Notes: generated by a model from the sequence alone, not told the origin. A stretch of 63,128 nt of DNA from Anaerolinea sp. (GCA_013822275.1 PNKC01000011.1:1-63128); one strand, 5' to 3'; numbered from the stretch's first letter, positions 40,704 through 49,606 are shown. A program made the numbers and translations.

Positions 40704-42149
40704 ATGACTCCAGAAGAAATCAAAGGGTTTTGCGCGACGAACGGCGTCCGCTTCGTCGATGTGAAGTTCGTGGACCTGTTCGGCCAGTGGCAGCACCTGA
40801 CCCGGCCGATCCACGAACTGAACGACTGGACGGAGTACGAAAACTCGCCGTGGCGCAACGGCTACGGCTTCGATGGCTCGAGCATCCGCGGGTTCCAGAA
40901 GATCGAGGAGTCCGACATGCTCCTCATCCCGGACCCGGACACGGCCCTCATCGACCCGGCTATCCAGGCGCCAACGTTGTCGGTGGTCTGCAACGTGGAG
41001 GACCCGGTAACACGCCAGCCCTACTCGCGGGACGCGCGCTACGTGGCCCGCAAAGCCGAGCAGTACGTGAAGGACACGGGCACGGGCGACACCGTCTACA
41101 TCGGCCCCGAGCTTGAGTTCTTCCTCTTCGACGAAGTGCGCTTCGGCAGCGACCAGCATTCGTCGTTCTATTCGGTAGATTCGGACGAAGGCATCTGGAA
41201 CAGCGGGGCGGAATCCACGCTGAGTGGCGGGCTGAACCAGGGCTACCGCCCCCGCTACAAGGAGGGCTACTTCCCGGTCAGCCCGCACGACACGCAAACA
41301 GACATCCGCAACGAAATGGTTGAGATCATGGAGGCGTGCGGCATCCAGATCGAACTCCACCATCATGAGGTTGCGACGGCCGGCCAGGGCGAAATCGACA
41401 TGCGCTTCGATACGCTTACGAAAATGGCCGACAAGGCGATGCTCTACAAGTACATCGTCAAGAACGTAGCCAAGAAGCACGGCAAGGTCGCGACGTTCAT
41501 GCCCAAGCCGCTCTTCCAGGACAACGGTTCGGGCATGCACACCCACCTCTCCATCTGGCGAAACGGCGCGAACCTCTTCGCCGGCGACCAGTACGCGGGC
41601 GTGAGCGAGATGTGCCTGTCGTACATCGCGGGGCTGGTGAAGCACGGCAAGGCGCTGATGGCGATCTGCGCACCCACGACAAACAGCTACAAGCGCCTCG
41701 TGCCGGGGTACGAAGCGCCGGTGAACCTGGTCTACAGCGCGCGGAACCGCTCAGCCGCCTGCCGGATCCCGTTGGTCAGCCCGGACCCGCGCCAGAAGCG
41801 CGTGGAGTTCCGCCCGCCGGACCCAACGGCGAACCCGTACCTCGCCTTCTCGGCCATCCTCATGGCGGGCATGGACGGCATCAAGAAAGGCCTGCACCCC
41901 GGACCGCCGCTTGATAAGACCAACCTGTTCGACCTGAGCCCGGAGGAGCTGAAGAACATCCCGACGGTTGCCCAGTCGCTCGAAGGGTCGCTCCAGGCGC
42001 TGGAGGAAGACCACGACTGGCTGCTGCAGGGTGGCGTGTTCACCCCGGACATCATCGAGACCTGGCTGGCTTACAAGTACGAAAACGAAGTGGACCCGAT
42101 CCGGATGCGCCCCCACCCGCACGAGTTCCACATGTACTTCGACGCGTAG
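40704..42149 (+). CDS. glnA: Glutamine synthetase type I
   Basis: A 481-residue GSI. It makes glutamine from glutamate and ammonia. VRFVDVKFVDLFGQWQHLTR, GYGFDGSSIRGFQKIEESDM, and NGSGMHTHLSIW with the catalytic NGSGMH, RNRSAACRIPLVSP are typical. The chosen ATG has GAGGA upstream; an ORF extension to 40605 is not conserved. A strong terminator follows. No adenylyltransferase gene is in the window. Confidence 0.97.
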   Translation: MTPEEIKGFCATNGVRFVDVKFVDLFGQWQHLTRPIHELNDWTEYENSPWRNGYGFDGSSIRGFQKIEESDMLLIPDPDTALIDPAIQAPTLSVVCNVEDPVTRQPYSRDARYVARKAEQYVKDTGTGDTVYIGPELEFFLFDEVRFGSDQHSSFYSVDSDEGIWNSGAESTLSGGLNQGYRPRYKEGYFPVSPHDTQTDIRNEMVEIMEACGIQIELHHHEVATAGQGEIDMRFDTLTKMADKAMLYKYIVKNVAKKHGKVATFMPKPLFQDNGSGMHTHLSIWRNGANLFAGDQYAGVSEMCLSYIAGLVKHGKALMAICAPTTNSYKRLVPGYEAPVNLVYSARNRSAACRIPLVSPDPRQKRVEFRPPDPTANPYLAFSAILMAGMDGIKKGLHPGPPLDKTNLFDLSPEELKNIPTVAQSLEGSLQALEEDHDWLLQGGVFTPDIIETWLAYKYENEVDPIRMRPHPHEFHMYFDA

Positions 42150-42176
42150 AGCGTCTCGAAGTCACCGCACTGAGAA

Positions 42177-42200
42177 GGGGCTGCCGAAAGGCAGCCCCTT
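42177..42200 (+). terminator. Terminator after glnA
   Basis: GGGGCTGCC (42177-42185) pairs with GGCAGCCCC (42190-42198) around a GAAA tetraloop, followed by TTTG. Confidence 0.85.
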
Positions 42201-42237
42201 TGCCTGTCCGCTCGCGGAGAGCCGCCAGCCGCCCTGC

Positions 42238-42243
42238 TATACT
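42238..42243 (+). promoter_or_regulatory. -10 hexamer for the leaderless PAAR gene
   Basis: TATACT lies 7 nt before the ATG at 42251, with a run of C between and no ribosome binding site. Confidence 0.65.
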
Positions 42244-42250
42244 GCCCCCC

Positions 42251-42550
42251 ATGCCATTTCCCGCTGTCCGCATTGGTGTTGACCAACACGTTTGCCCGAT
42301 GACAACGGGCCCAGTCCCGCACGTTGGCGGGCCGATCGTTGGCCCCGGCGCGCCGACGGTCCTCATCGGCAGCATCCCCGCGGCGGTGATGGGCGACAGC
42401 TGCGTCTGCGTCGGGCCACCTTCAACGATCATCCTTGGGAGCCCGACCGTGCTGTTCATGGGGAAGCCGGCGGCACGGCTCACAAGCCAGACCGCGCACG
42501 GCGGGGTGGTCGTGGGGCCGGGGATGCCGAACGTGCTCATCGGGCCGTGA
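42251..42550 (+). CDS. Orphan PAAR-domain protein
   Basis: A 99-residue PAAR-repeat protein: repeats such as GGPIVGPGAPTVLIGSIPAA, CVGPPSTIILGSPTVLFMGK and HGGVVVGPGMPNVLIG with conserved His/Cys (metal) residues. PAAR proteins cap the spike of type VI and other contractile injection systems. No contractile-system gene was seen nearby. The gene stands alone, after the glnA terminator, with a leaderless promoter. Confidence 0.85.
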   Translation: MPFPAVRIGVDQHVCPMTTGPVPHVGGPIVGPGAPTVLIGSIPAAVMGDSCVCVGPPSTIILGSPTVLFMGKPAARLTSQTAHGGVVVGPGMPNVLIGP

Positions 42551-42679
42551 ATAGCACCCTCGTCCCACCCGCTTGAGAAAGGGCCACGTCGCGGGCCCAC
42601 GCCGCCGAGAGCTGTGAGTAGAAACCGCCTCCGGCTCTCCCGCATACTGTTGCCCACAGCATCGCGAGGGATCACGACC

Positions 42680-43216
42680 ATGGCCGACTGGTATGACCAC
42701 ATCGACGCCGAGCGGCGGCAGTTCATCGAAAACCAGCACGTGTTCTTCGTTGCGACTGCTTCAAGCAAACCCGGTGGCACGGTGAACCTGTCCCCCAAGG
42801 GCCGAAACCTCCTGCGGGTGCTTGGGCCGAACCTGGTGGGGTACCTGGATTACCCCGGCAGCGGCAACGAAACGGCGAAGCACACCGCCGCGGACGGCCG
42901 CGTCACGCTGATGTTTTGCAGCTTCGACAAGACGGCCGGGATAGTGCGGCTCTATGGACGGGGGCGCGCGGTCGAAGTGGACGACCCGCTCGTCCGCCAG
43001 CACCACGAAGCCTTCGGGGACGACTTGCACCCGTTCGTCCGCCAGGCGTTCTTTATCGACGTCGAGAAGGTCCAGACTTCCTGCGGCTACGCGGTCCCCC
43101 GGATGGAGTATGTCGATGACCGCGAGACGTTGGACAAGTGGTGCGAACGGACGACGGAGCCCCGCGAGTTCATCAACGGGCTGCCGGTCGGCGGCGAACT
43201 GGTGAGGAAGGCGTAG
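42680..43216 (+). CDS. Pyridoxamine 5'-phosphate oxidase-like flavoprotein
   Basis: A 178-residue split-barrel FMN protein of the PNPOx-like superfamily: RRQFIENQHVFFVATASSKP, NLSPKGRNLLRVLGPNLVGY and IVRLYGRGRAVEVDDPLVRQ. Members include heme/F420/FMN-binding oxidoreductases; the substrate is unknown. The ATG at 42680 begins the conserved helix. Confidence 0.85.
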   Translation: MADWYDHIDAERRQFIENQHVFFVATASSKPGGTVNLSPKGRNLLRVLGPNLVGYLDYPGSGNETAKHTAADGRVTLMFCSFDKTAGIVRLYGRGRAVEVDDPLVRQHHEAFGDDLHPFVRQAFFIDVEKVQTSCGYAVPRMEYVDDRETLDKWCERTTEPREFINGLPVGGELVRKA

Positions 43217-43219
43217 CCC

Positions 43220-44140
43220 TCAGCGGTTCGCCTGGAACCACGCTACGGTGAGGGTGATGCCCTCGTCGAAGGATACCCGCGGCGCCCAGCCCAGTTCGCG
43301 CCCGGCCTTCGCGCTGTCCAGCCAGAAGTTGCGCACATCGCCGGGGCGTGGCGGGCCGTACCGCGGCTCGATCGCGTTCGCCGTGGCCCTGTTGAGGGTG
43401 GAGAAGATCGTGTTCACCGTCGTCCCTTCGCCCGTGCCGACGTTGTAGGCCTCACAACTCCCGGCGGTCAGCGCCAGGACGTTCGCGCGGGCTATGTCGC
43501 CCACATAGAGGTAGTCCTTCTTCTGTTCGCCGTCGCCGTCGATGGTGCACTGTTCGCCGCGGAGCATGAGCCCGGTGAAGATGGCGACCACGCCAGCCTC
43601 GCCGTGCGGGTCCTGGCGAGGACCATAGGCGTTGCCGTAGCGCAGGGTGGTGTAGTCCAGGCCCGCCGTGCGGTGGGTGAGTTCGAGGTAGAGTTCGCCG
43701 GTGTACTTGGACAGCCCGTAGTTCGACATAGGCGCAATGGGGTGGCTTTCCGTCACCGGCAGGGACTGGGGTTCGCCGTAGACGGTCCCACCCGATGAGG
43801 CGTAGATAACCTTGCGGACGCCCTGGCGGGCCGCAAGCTGGGCGATCCGGGCAGTGCCGCCGCCGTTCACTTCGAGGTCGTGGACGGGGTCGCCGCTGCT
43901 GACTTTCACGCTCGCCTGGGCGGCGTGGTGGTTCACCACCTCGGGGTGAAACTCTTCGAAGAGGCGCTCCGTTTCGCGCGCATGAATGTCAATTTCGTAA
44001 AGCCGGGCGTCCCTGTGGACGTTCGCGCGGCGGCCTGTCGCCAGGTTATCGAGGACGCAGACTTCGTGGCCCTCGGCAAGGTACGCTTCCACGATGTGTG
44101 AGCCGATGAATCCGGCCCCGCCGGTAACCATGATCCGCAT
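43220..44140 (-). CDS. NAD-dependent nucleotide-sugar epimerase (GalE-like)
   Basis: A 306-residue extended SDR. TGGAGFIG is at residues 6-13; VLDNLATGRRANV, the catalytic YGLSKYTGELY (Y145-like), HHAAQ and LRYGNAYGPRQDP are the UDP-glucose 4-epimerase family signatures. It may interconvert UDP-sugars for envelope glycan; partner genes are not nearby. It converges with the oxidase-like gene. Confidence 0.9.
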   Translation of the reverse strand: MRIMVTGGAGFIGSHIVEAYLAEGHEVCVLDNLATGRRANVHRDARLYEIDIHARETERLFEEFHPEVVNHHAAQASVKVSSGDPVHDLEVNGGGTARIAQLAARQGVRKVIYASSGGTVYGEPQSLPVTESHPIAPMSNYGLSKYTGELYLELTHRTAGLDYTTLRYGNAYGPRQDPHGEAGVVAIFTGLMLRGEQCTIDGDGEQKKDYLYVGDIARANVLALTAGSCEAYNVGTGEGTTVNTIFSTLNRATANAIEPRYGPPRPGDVRNFWLDSAKAGRELGWAPRVSFDEGITLTVAWFQANR

Positions 44141-44224
44141 CGAAACCTCACGGCGCCAGTGCGCGCACGCTTCCGAGGATCGCCGCAAGACCCGGTGCGA
44201 ACAAGGTTGAGGGCCGCTCCGCGA

Positions 44225-44767
44225 TCAGCGTTCGCGGAGCCTGGCGAGTCCCCAGCCGATGGCGGCGCAGGTTACGCCGGCGACCACACCACCGAGCAGC
44301 ATGGGGACGATGAACTGCGACATAGCGGCGCCACTCGCCATCTGGGCGTACTTAGCGAGCGCGACGTTTGCCGCGAACCCGCCGGAGAAGCCCCAGGCCG
44401 CCCATTGCAGCTCCCGCGGGGAGCGTCCGAAGCCGATCTCCCGGAGCACATCATGGACCGGGCTGGCGCCCGTGGGTGGCAGGTGCGCAGCTTCGGCCTC
44501 CAGGGCGGCGACGAGCTCATCGATAAGCGCGTCCGGGACGTTCTCGAGCAGGCGCTCGTAATCCTCCGCGCTCGCTGCGACCCGCGAGCGGATGGCGCCG
44601 CGCGTGGCAGGGCCCTGGACGTAGGTGGCCGCGGGGCCATCGCTCCCGGGGAAGCGCCGGCATGCGCCGCAACGGTCGAACCCGCTGGACCACTCGTCAA
44701 ACGACAGGCCCTTGCCGCAGCCCGGGCAGCGGGTGCGGGCGAGCGCCTCCTCGGCTGCCCTACTCAT
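44225..44767 (-). CDS. Zinc-ribbon membrane protein
   Basis: A 180-residue protein. The N-terminus has a zinc ribbon CPGCGKGLSFDEWSSGFDRC with a second CxxC (CGAC); after a soluble central part two hydrophobic segments near the C-terminus (AAWGFSGGFAANVALAKY and FIVPMLLGGVVAGVTCAAIG) form a hairpin. Unknown function. It overlaps the lipoprotein gene end by 8 bp. Confidence 0.75.
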   Translation of the reverse strand: MSRAAEEALARTRCPGCGKGLSFDEWSSGFDRCGACRRFPGSDGPAATYVQGPATRGAIRSRVAASAEDYERLLENVPDALIDELVAALEAEAAHLPPTGASPVHDVLREIGFGRSPRELQWAAWGFSGGFAANVALAKYAQMASGAAMSQFIVPMLLGGVVAGVTCAAIGWGLARLRER

Positions 44768-45311
44768 GCGGAGGGGTACCTCCACCGCCGCCTTCCGAGG
44801 GGATGGTGGGAGTTGGCGTCGGCGTGCCGGTTGGCGTCGGCGTGGCTGTGGCTGTGGCTGTGGCTGTGGCTGTCGCTGTAAGCGTTGGCGTGGCGGAGTT
44901 CGTTGGCACGGCCGTCGGCGTCGCGGTACCGGGGCGTGGCGTGGAGGTGGCCGCTTCCGGCCGGGGAGTCGCAGTGCTCCCGGCCCGTGCCGTCGCCGGG
45001 GTGGCCGTGACCGTGGCCGTGGCCGTGGCTGCCGGTGTGGCGTCGGGTACGCCCTTCGCGCCCGCATCCTGGGCGGCAAGGACCTGGCTCTGGGTACCGT
45101 CGAGCAGTTCGAGCCCGGCGCCGTTGCTGCCCTGGAGTTGCGAAAGGAGCTGCGGCAGGCGGGAAGCAGAGTCTGTTTGCCCGGGCTGCCGCGGCGTAGT
45201 GACGCTGCCGTCGGCGGGCGCGGCGAGACAGCCGGCAGTGGTCACAAGTACGGCGGGCAAGGCAATGACCATGATGAGGACGCGCCAGCGCCGGTCCCGC
45301 ATTCGATACAT
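44760..45311 (-). CDS. Putative lipoprotein with a Thr/Ala/Pro repeat tail
   Basis: A 183-residue protein with a lipobox signal (LIMVIALPAVLVTTAGC), a short folded part with an SRLPQLLSQLQGSNGAGLEL helix, and a long A/T/P tail partly made of Ala-Thr dipeptides encoded by the hexamer repeat at 44842-44871. The ATG at 45311 is followed by another at 45302. Function unknown. It is divergent from citrate synthase. Confidence 0.75.
   Translation of the reverse strand: MYRMRDRRWRVLIMVIALPAVLVTTAGCLAAPADGSVTTPRQPGQTDSASRLPQLLSQLQGSNGAGLELLDGTQSQVLAAQDAGAKGVPDATPAATATATVTATPATARAGSTATPRPEAATSTPRPGTATPTAVPTNSATPTLTATATATATATATPTPTGTPTPTPTIPSEGGGGGTPPHE
44842..44871. repeat. Hexanucleotide tandem repeat (GTGGCT)5
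   Basis: Five perfect GTGGCT units encode Ala-Thr repeats on the minus strand in the lipoprotein tail; the sequence continues with imperfect units. Such tracts can expand or contract. Confidence 0.9.
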
Positions 45312-45470
45312 GGGCGAAGGGTACGGCGGCCGGTGGAGAGCAAGTATCGGGCGGATGCCGATCCCGGCCCTGCGGATTGCGTAAGGGAACGCCCGACAAG
45401 GGGCCAAACGGCGGCCAACAAGTCGCCCAAAGGGGGGTGTATCGGAGGCGACGCGGTGGTAGAATCCGGG

Positions 45471-45480
45471 TTGTATACAA
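45471..45480. promoter_or_regulatory. TTGTATACAA palindrome upstream of citrate synthase
   Basis: A perfect 10-bp palindrome, resembling FadR/GntR-family operators, lies 24 nt before the ATG at 45504 and overlaps a -10-like TATACAAT. It could allow repression at the core promoter. Confidence 0.5.
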
Positions 45481-45503
45481 TCTCTCCAACGAGGAGTCCC
45501 TGG

Positions 45504-46634
45504 ATGACCGAAGTCGCAAGAGGCCTTGAGGGCATCAACGTAACCGCCACGAAACTCTGCCGGATCGACGGGCAGAAGGGCGAGTTGATCTACTCGGGGT
45601 ATGACATCTTTGACCTGGCGGAAAAGTCAACCTTCGAAGAGGTGGCCTTCCTCCTCTGGAACCAGCGCCTGCCAAACAAGGCAGAGATGCTGGAGTTGAA
45701 TACGAAGCTCCTTTCTGAGCGAGGCCTCGACCCCATCGTCGAACGGCTCCTCAGTGAGCTCTGGGCCGTGGTCCGGCCGATGAGGACGCTCGAGATCGCG
45801 GTCGAGGTGCTTGGCGCCATCGATAAGGATTCGAGCGACCTGACGACGCCGACGTTGCGGAAGACGGCGGCGCGGCTGACGGCGAAGATGGCGACGGTGA
45901 TCGCCGCCTACCACCGGATGCGGACAGGGCAGGAGTTCGTCGCGCCGCGGGATGACCTCGGCCACTCCGCCAACTTCCTCTGGATGCTCACCGGCAAGGA
46001 ACCGAATGCGCTCGAAGCGCGGACGTTCGACGTGGCGATGATCCTCCACGCCGAGCACGAAATGAACGCCTCAACGTTCTCCGCGATTGTGACGGCATCC
46101 ACCCTGAGCGACATGTACTCGGCCATCGCTTCGGCGATTGGCACCCTGAAGGGTCCGTTGCACGGCGGCGCCAACGAAGCGGTCTACAAGACGGTTGAGG
46201 CGATCGGTACGGAACAGAACATCGCGCCCCACGTTGAAGCCCTGCTGGGCCGCGGCGAACGCGTCATGGGCATCGGCCATCGCGTGTACAAGACGACCGA
46301 CCCGCGGGCGATCATCCTTGAAAAGCTCGGCCACGCGGTCGCAGACCAGTCGCCGGACCGCAAGTACTTTGACCTTTCCTTGAAACTCCGGGACTACCTC
46401 GCCCGCAAGCTGGAGGGCAAGCCACTCTACCCGAACGTCGATTTCTTCAGCGCCTCGGTCTACAAGATGCTCGGTATCCCAAGCGACCTGTACACGCCGA
46501 TCTTCGCGCTCTCGCGGATCACCGGCTGGACGGCGCACCTCTTGGAGCAGTACGCCGACAACCGCCTGGTGCGGCCGAACGCGCTCTACGAAGGGGCGGC
46601 GAACCGCGAGTACCTGCCGCTCGACAAACGGTAG
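45504..46634 (+). CDS. gltA: Citrate synthase
   Basis: A 376-residue enzyme of the short bacterial/archaeal type, condensing acetyl-CoA and oxaloacetate; the 2-methylcitrate synthase alternative cannot be excluded from sequence alone. Clear segments: LHAEHEMNASTFSAIVTAST, GPLHGGANEAV, GERVMGIGHRVYKTTDPRA and VDFFSASVYKMLGIP. GAGGAG precedes the ATG. A terminator follows. Confidence 0.95.
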   Translation: MTEVARGLEGINVTATKLCRIDGQKGELIYSGYDIFDLAEKSTFEEVAFLLWNQRLPNKAEMLELNTKLLSERGLDPIVERLLSELWAVVRPMRTLEIAVEVLGAIDKDSSDLTTPTLRKTAARLTAKMATVIAAYHRMRTGQEFVAPRDDLGHSANFLWMLTGKEPNALEARTFDVAMILHAEHEMNASTFSAIVTASTLSDMYSAIASAIGTLKGPLHGGANEAVYKTVEAIGTEQNIAPHVEALLGRGERVMGIGHRVYKTTDPRAIILEKLGHAVADQSPDRKYFDLSLKLRDYLARKLEGKPLYPNVDFFSASVYKMLGIPSDLYTPIFALSRITGWTAHLLEQYADNRLVRPNALYEGAANREYLPLDKR

Positions 46635-46661
46635 GGCAGTCTCCACGGCACGGCCAGAGGT

Positions 46662-46688
46662 CCCGCGGGCGAACGCCCGCGGGATCTT
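46662..46688 (+). terminator. Terminator after citrate synthase
   Basis: CCCGCGGGCG (46662-46671) pairs with CGCCCGCGGG (46674-46683) and is followed by ATCTTTG. Confidence 0.8.
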
Positions 46689-46750
46689 TGCCAATCGTTG
46701 CTCGGGACCCGGTCAAAATGGTGCGATCGGCCCACCTTCTTGGAGGAAAC

Positions 46751-47419
46751 ATGATGCGGATTGGCCCTGCCTCAGTTGCGATGCTGGCGTTGCTCCCGCT
46801 GGCGTTCGGCGCCTGCAGCGACAACGAAGAAGTGGCGCCCACGGCAACGCCGAAACCCGCCGAGACTGCAACGGCGACCCAGGCGGCAGGGACGGCAACT
46901 ACGGTACCGGTCGTCACCCGCCCGCCGGCGCCGGCCTCGCCACCGGCGGATGGTACGGTGGATCCGCTGGGCGCGGGCGGTACCGAGCGATGGAATGTGA
47001 AAGCCAACCCGGAGAACGCGACCGGCACCATTCTGCTGAAAGACGTCCGCATGGGTGTCCACCCGGAGCAGGGTGGCTGGGACAGGATCGTGTTTGAGTT
47101 CGCCGGGACGGCGCGGCCCGCGGCCGTCATCGAGTATGTGAACAGCGCTGCCCAGTGCGGATCTGGCGCGCCTGTGGCGCTCAAGGGCGCGGCAATCCTC
47201 TCCTTCCGGTTCTCCGGTTCGGCCGCGCACGATGGGGCCGGGCAGGCAACCTTCGCGAAGAAGGAGATCGCTGGTCCGGGGACAACCATCCTCGAAGCCA
47301 AAGCCTGGTGTGACTTCGAAGGCGTCGTTGGCTGGGCAGCGGGGATCAAGGCGAAACAGAATTTCAAGGTGACGACGCTGGAGAACCCCACCCGCATCGT
47401 CGTCGATGTGAAGCAGTAG
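46751..47419 (+). CDS. Lipoprotein with an AMIN-like domain
   Basis: A 222-residue lipoprotein: signal LALLPLAFGAC with the lipid cysteine, a Thr/Pro-rich linker, then an AMIN-like beta domain (LKDVRMGVHPEQGGWDRIVF, RPAAVIEYVNSAAQCGSG, ENPTRIVVDVK). AMIN-type domains bind cell-surface glycans. GGAGG at 46742-46746 supports the ATG at 46751. Confidence 0.8.
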   Translation: MMRIGPASVAMLALLPLAFGACSDNEEVAPTATPKPAETATATQAAGTATTVPVVTRPPAPASPPADGTVDPLGAGGTERWNVKANPENATGTILLKDVRMGVHPEQGGWDRIVFEFAGTARPAAVIEYVNSAAQCGSGAPVALKGAAILSFRFSGSAAHDGAGQATFAKKEIAGPGTTILEAKAWCDFEGVVGWAAGIKAKQNFKVTTLENPTRIVVDVKQ

Positions 47420-47509
47420 CCCGGCCGCGGCGACGCCCGCGCTATACTCAGGAAGCGATGTCACGCGCAGGCGCTCAGCGCTCGGAGATATGCATCGCGG
47501 GGGTGCCTC

Positions 47510-48124
47510 ATGACCACCGTTTCAGCCTCCATCGTGCCCCTCGAGTCGGGGGACAGGCTTTCGCAGCCCGAGTTTCACCGGCGCTACGAGGCGATGCCCA
47601 GCGTCAAGCGCGCCGAGTTGATCGAAGGAGTGGTCTACTTGCCCTCGCCAACCAGGTACACCTACCACGACGCCCAGGCGGCAATCATCCGGGGATGGGC
47701 AGCACTCTACGTCTCGCGCCACCCGGGGCTCCTGGTTGGAAACGACGCAACCGTGATCCTGGACTCCGAAAACGAGGTCCAGCCGGATGCCTTCATCTTC
47801 CGGGCGGACGGCGGCCTGCGGGAGGATGCGGACGGCTACCTCGGCGGAGCGCCGGAACTGGTCATTGAAGTGGCGGGCTCGTCCGATTCCAGAGACCTCC
47901 ACCAGAAGAAGGACGCCTACGAACGCAATGGGATTCGCGAGTACGTGGTCTGGCGGGTGTTCAACAACAGCATCGACTGGTTTGTCCTCCGTGCCGGCAG
48001 ATACGAGCTGAAAACTCCTCCGGAAAACGGCGTGATCGAAAGCGAGCAGTTCCCCGGGTTGCGGCTGAACGTCCCGGCGGCGCTCGCACTTGACCTCGCG
48101 GGCGTGCTGAAGGGGCTCGACTAA
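47510..48124 (+). CDS. Uma2 family nuclease-like protein
   Basis: A 204-residue Uma2 protein with a PD-(D/E)XK-like fold: KRAELIEGVVYLPSP, EVQPDAFIF and PELVIEVAGSSDSRDLHQKK, then YERNGIREYVVWRVF. Its role is unknown, but it is common as a multi-copy family in Chloroflexota and cyanobacteria. TATACT at about 47442 marks the promoter, leaving a 50-60 nt leader. Confidence 0.85.
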   Translation: MTTVSASIVPLESGDRLSQPEFHRRYEAMPSVKRAELIEGVVYLPSPTRYTYHDAQAAIIRGWAALYVSRHPGLLVGNDATVILDSENEVQPDAFIFRADGGLREDADGYLGGAPELVIEVAGSSDSRDLHQKKDAYERNGIREYVVWRVFNNSIDWFVLRAGRYELKTPPENGVIESEQFPGLRLNVPAALALDLAGVLKGLD

Positions 48125-48550
48125 CTACGACAGCCGCATCCCCTGCTCGTGAGCGCCGCGCGGGACGTCCTGGCCGGCGTTGACCATGTGGTGGGCAAGC
48201 GGACCAAGCGCTTCGAAGACCTGGCGGAGGTCCTGCTCGCGTACCCCCTCTTCCTGCATGGCCTGGCGCATGTAGCGCAGCCAGCGCCCTGCCGCGAGTT
48301 CGTCGATGACGAAGGGGAAATGGCGGCGGCGCAGGCGGGGATGACCGTAGAGTCCGGTGTAGCGCGGCTCGCCACCCATCCACTGTTCGAAGAACAGCTT
48401 CAGCTTCTCCTTGCCGGGTTCAAGGTCGTCGGGGTAGATGGCGCGCTGGACGGGGTCCGCTTCGACATGCCGGTAGAAGGCTTCGACAATGCGGCCCACG
48501 GCATCGCGGCCGCCGACGCGCTCGAAAAGGGTGACTTGCTCGGGCTGCAT
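48125..48550 (-). CDS. Truncated hemoglobin (group II-like)
   Basis: A 141-residue 2/2 globin: TLFERVGGRDAVGRIVEAFY, IYPDDLEPGKEKLKLFFEQW, and the proximal heme histidine in RRRHFPFVID. It binds heme and likely O2 or NO. ATG at 48550 begins the domain. Confidence 0.9.
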   Translation of the reverse strand: MQPEQVTLFERVGGRDAVGRIVEAFYRHVEADPVQRAIYPDDLEPGKEKLKLFFEQWMGGEPRYTGLYGHPRLRRRHFPFVIDELAAGRWLRYMRQAMQEEGVREQDLRQVFEALGPLAHHMVNAGQDVPRGAHEQGMRLS

Positions 48551-48606
48551 GACCCTATCGTGCCACGCCCGGTGTTCTCGGAGGAGGCTCGCCCCCGATG
48601 GGCGCG

Positions 48607-49212
48607 TCACGCCGCGAGAGGAGCCGCGCGCCGCCCTCCAGTGTCGCGCATGCGAGCGAGCACGGTGTGCAGCGCCACGAGTGATTCGGCCGAAAAGTCA
48701 AGGAAGTGAAGCCGGACCTCGTGGCCGCCGAGGGCCGGCTGCACTGCTGTCACTTCGCAAGCGAGGACGGCGCTGCAGTCGAGCGCGGAGAGTGTCACCT
48801 GCAGGAAGGAGCCGGCGGGCGCTGTATTGACGAGCAGGCTGAGGCCGGCGGGCGAAAGATCGATCACGCTGGCGCCCTGGGATGTCGCCGAGTCCCTTCC
48901 GCGAAGGGTTGCGCTGAGGAGGGCGGCGTGGCGGCGTTCCCAGCGGTGGCCGTCGCGCCGCCAGGGCGTGAGCAGCTCCACGATGAGGAGTGGACCGCGC
49001 GGGCCAGCGACATGGGCGACCGCCAGTTCGCGATGCGTGCCGGTACCTCGCGCGACGTAGAGCGCCCCGGCCGGAAACCAGGCGATGTCCTCGTCGAGGG
49101 CAATGGCAAGGCCGTGGGCGTGGTCGCCGGCGGCGTGACCTTCCACTGAATAGGCACGATCCCGGCGAAACCAGAAGAGGGTGATGGGCCAGGCGGCGAT
49201 CTCGGTCTTCAC
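48607..49212 (-). CDS. PilZ-domain protein
   Basis: A 201-residue protein. The C-terminal PilZ domain carries HRWERRHAALLSA (RxxxR) and VIDLSPAGLSLLV (D/NxSxxG), the cyclic di-GMP binding motifs; an N-terminal flagellar-brake-like part precedes it. The start is uncertain: GTG codons at 49212 and 49215 are the only ones after the GntR gene's end. Its presence suggests c-di-GMP signalling. Confidence 0.75.
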   Translation of the reverse strand: MKTEIAAWPITLFWFRRDRAYSVEGHAAGDHAHGLAIALDEDIAWFPAGALYVARGTGTHRELAVAHVAGPRGPLLIVELLTPWRRDGHRWERRHAALLSATLRGRDSATSQGASVIDLSPAGLSLLVNTAPAGSFLQVTLSALDCSAVLACEVTAVQPALGGHEVRLHFLDFSAESLVALHTVLARMRDTGGRRAAPLAA

Positions 49213-49279
49213 CACGTGATCATCGGGCCGGCCGGGTCCAAAGCAGGTGACGGAAGGGTAGACGGAGCGAGGCTTTTCC

Positions 49280-49606
49280 TCAGGGCCAGTCCGTGCCGGG
49301 GACGGACTCGGGGTCCTTGCGAAGCTCATCCCAGCGCCGGGCGAGGACGTCGAGTGGAGCGGCAGGAGGCGTCCACGGCACGCCCCGGACAACGACGCCG
49401 CGGTTGGGCGCATGTTCGACGAGGCCTTCGCTTTCGAGCCGGCGGAAAGCTTCGCGAACTGGCGTTTGGGAGACGTTCCAGCGGGCCGCGATCACCTCCT
49501 GGCGGAGGTGTTCACCAGGCCGGATGTTCCCGGCAAGGATCGCGCTCTGGAGCGCTTCGTAGACAACATCCGCCTTGGTGCGGCGGAACACCTTTTCGGT
49601 GGTCAT
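49280..49606 (-). CDS. Short GntR-family regulator without an effector domain
   Basis: A 108-residue protein with a complete GntR winged helix (VYEALQSAILAGNIRPGEHL, WNVSQTPVREAFRRLESEGL, APNRGVVVRG) followed by only 30 residues rather than the usual FCD or UTRA domain. It could be a truncated gene or a small DNA-binding protein. The palindrome TTGTATACAA at 45471 is the type such regulators bind, but no link is proven. Confidence 0.8.
   Translation of the reverse strand: MTTEKVFRRTKADVVYEALQSAILAGNIRPGEHLRQEVIAARWNVSQTPVREAFRRLESEGLVEHAPNRGVVVRGVPWTPPAAPLDVLARRWDELRKDPESVPGTDWP

Noticed and set aside
44820-45050. GTGGCT and GTCGCC-rich tract as a regulatory array
   Set aside because: It lies inside the lipoprotein gene and encodes Ala-Thr-Pro repeats.
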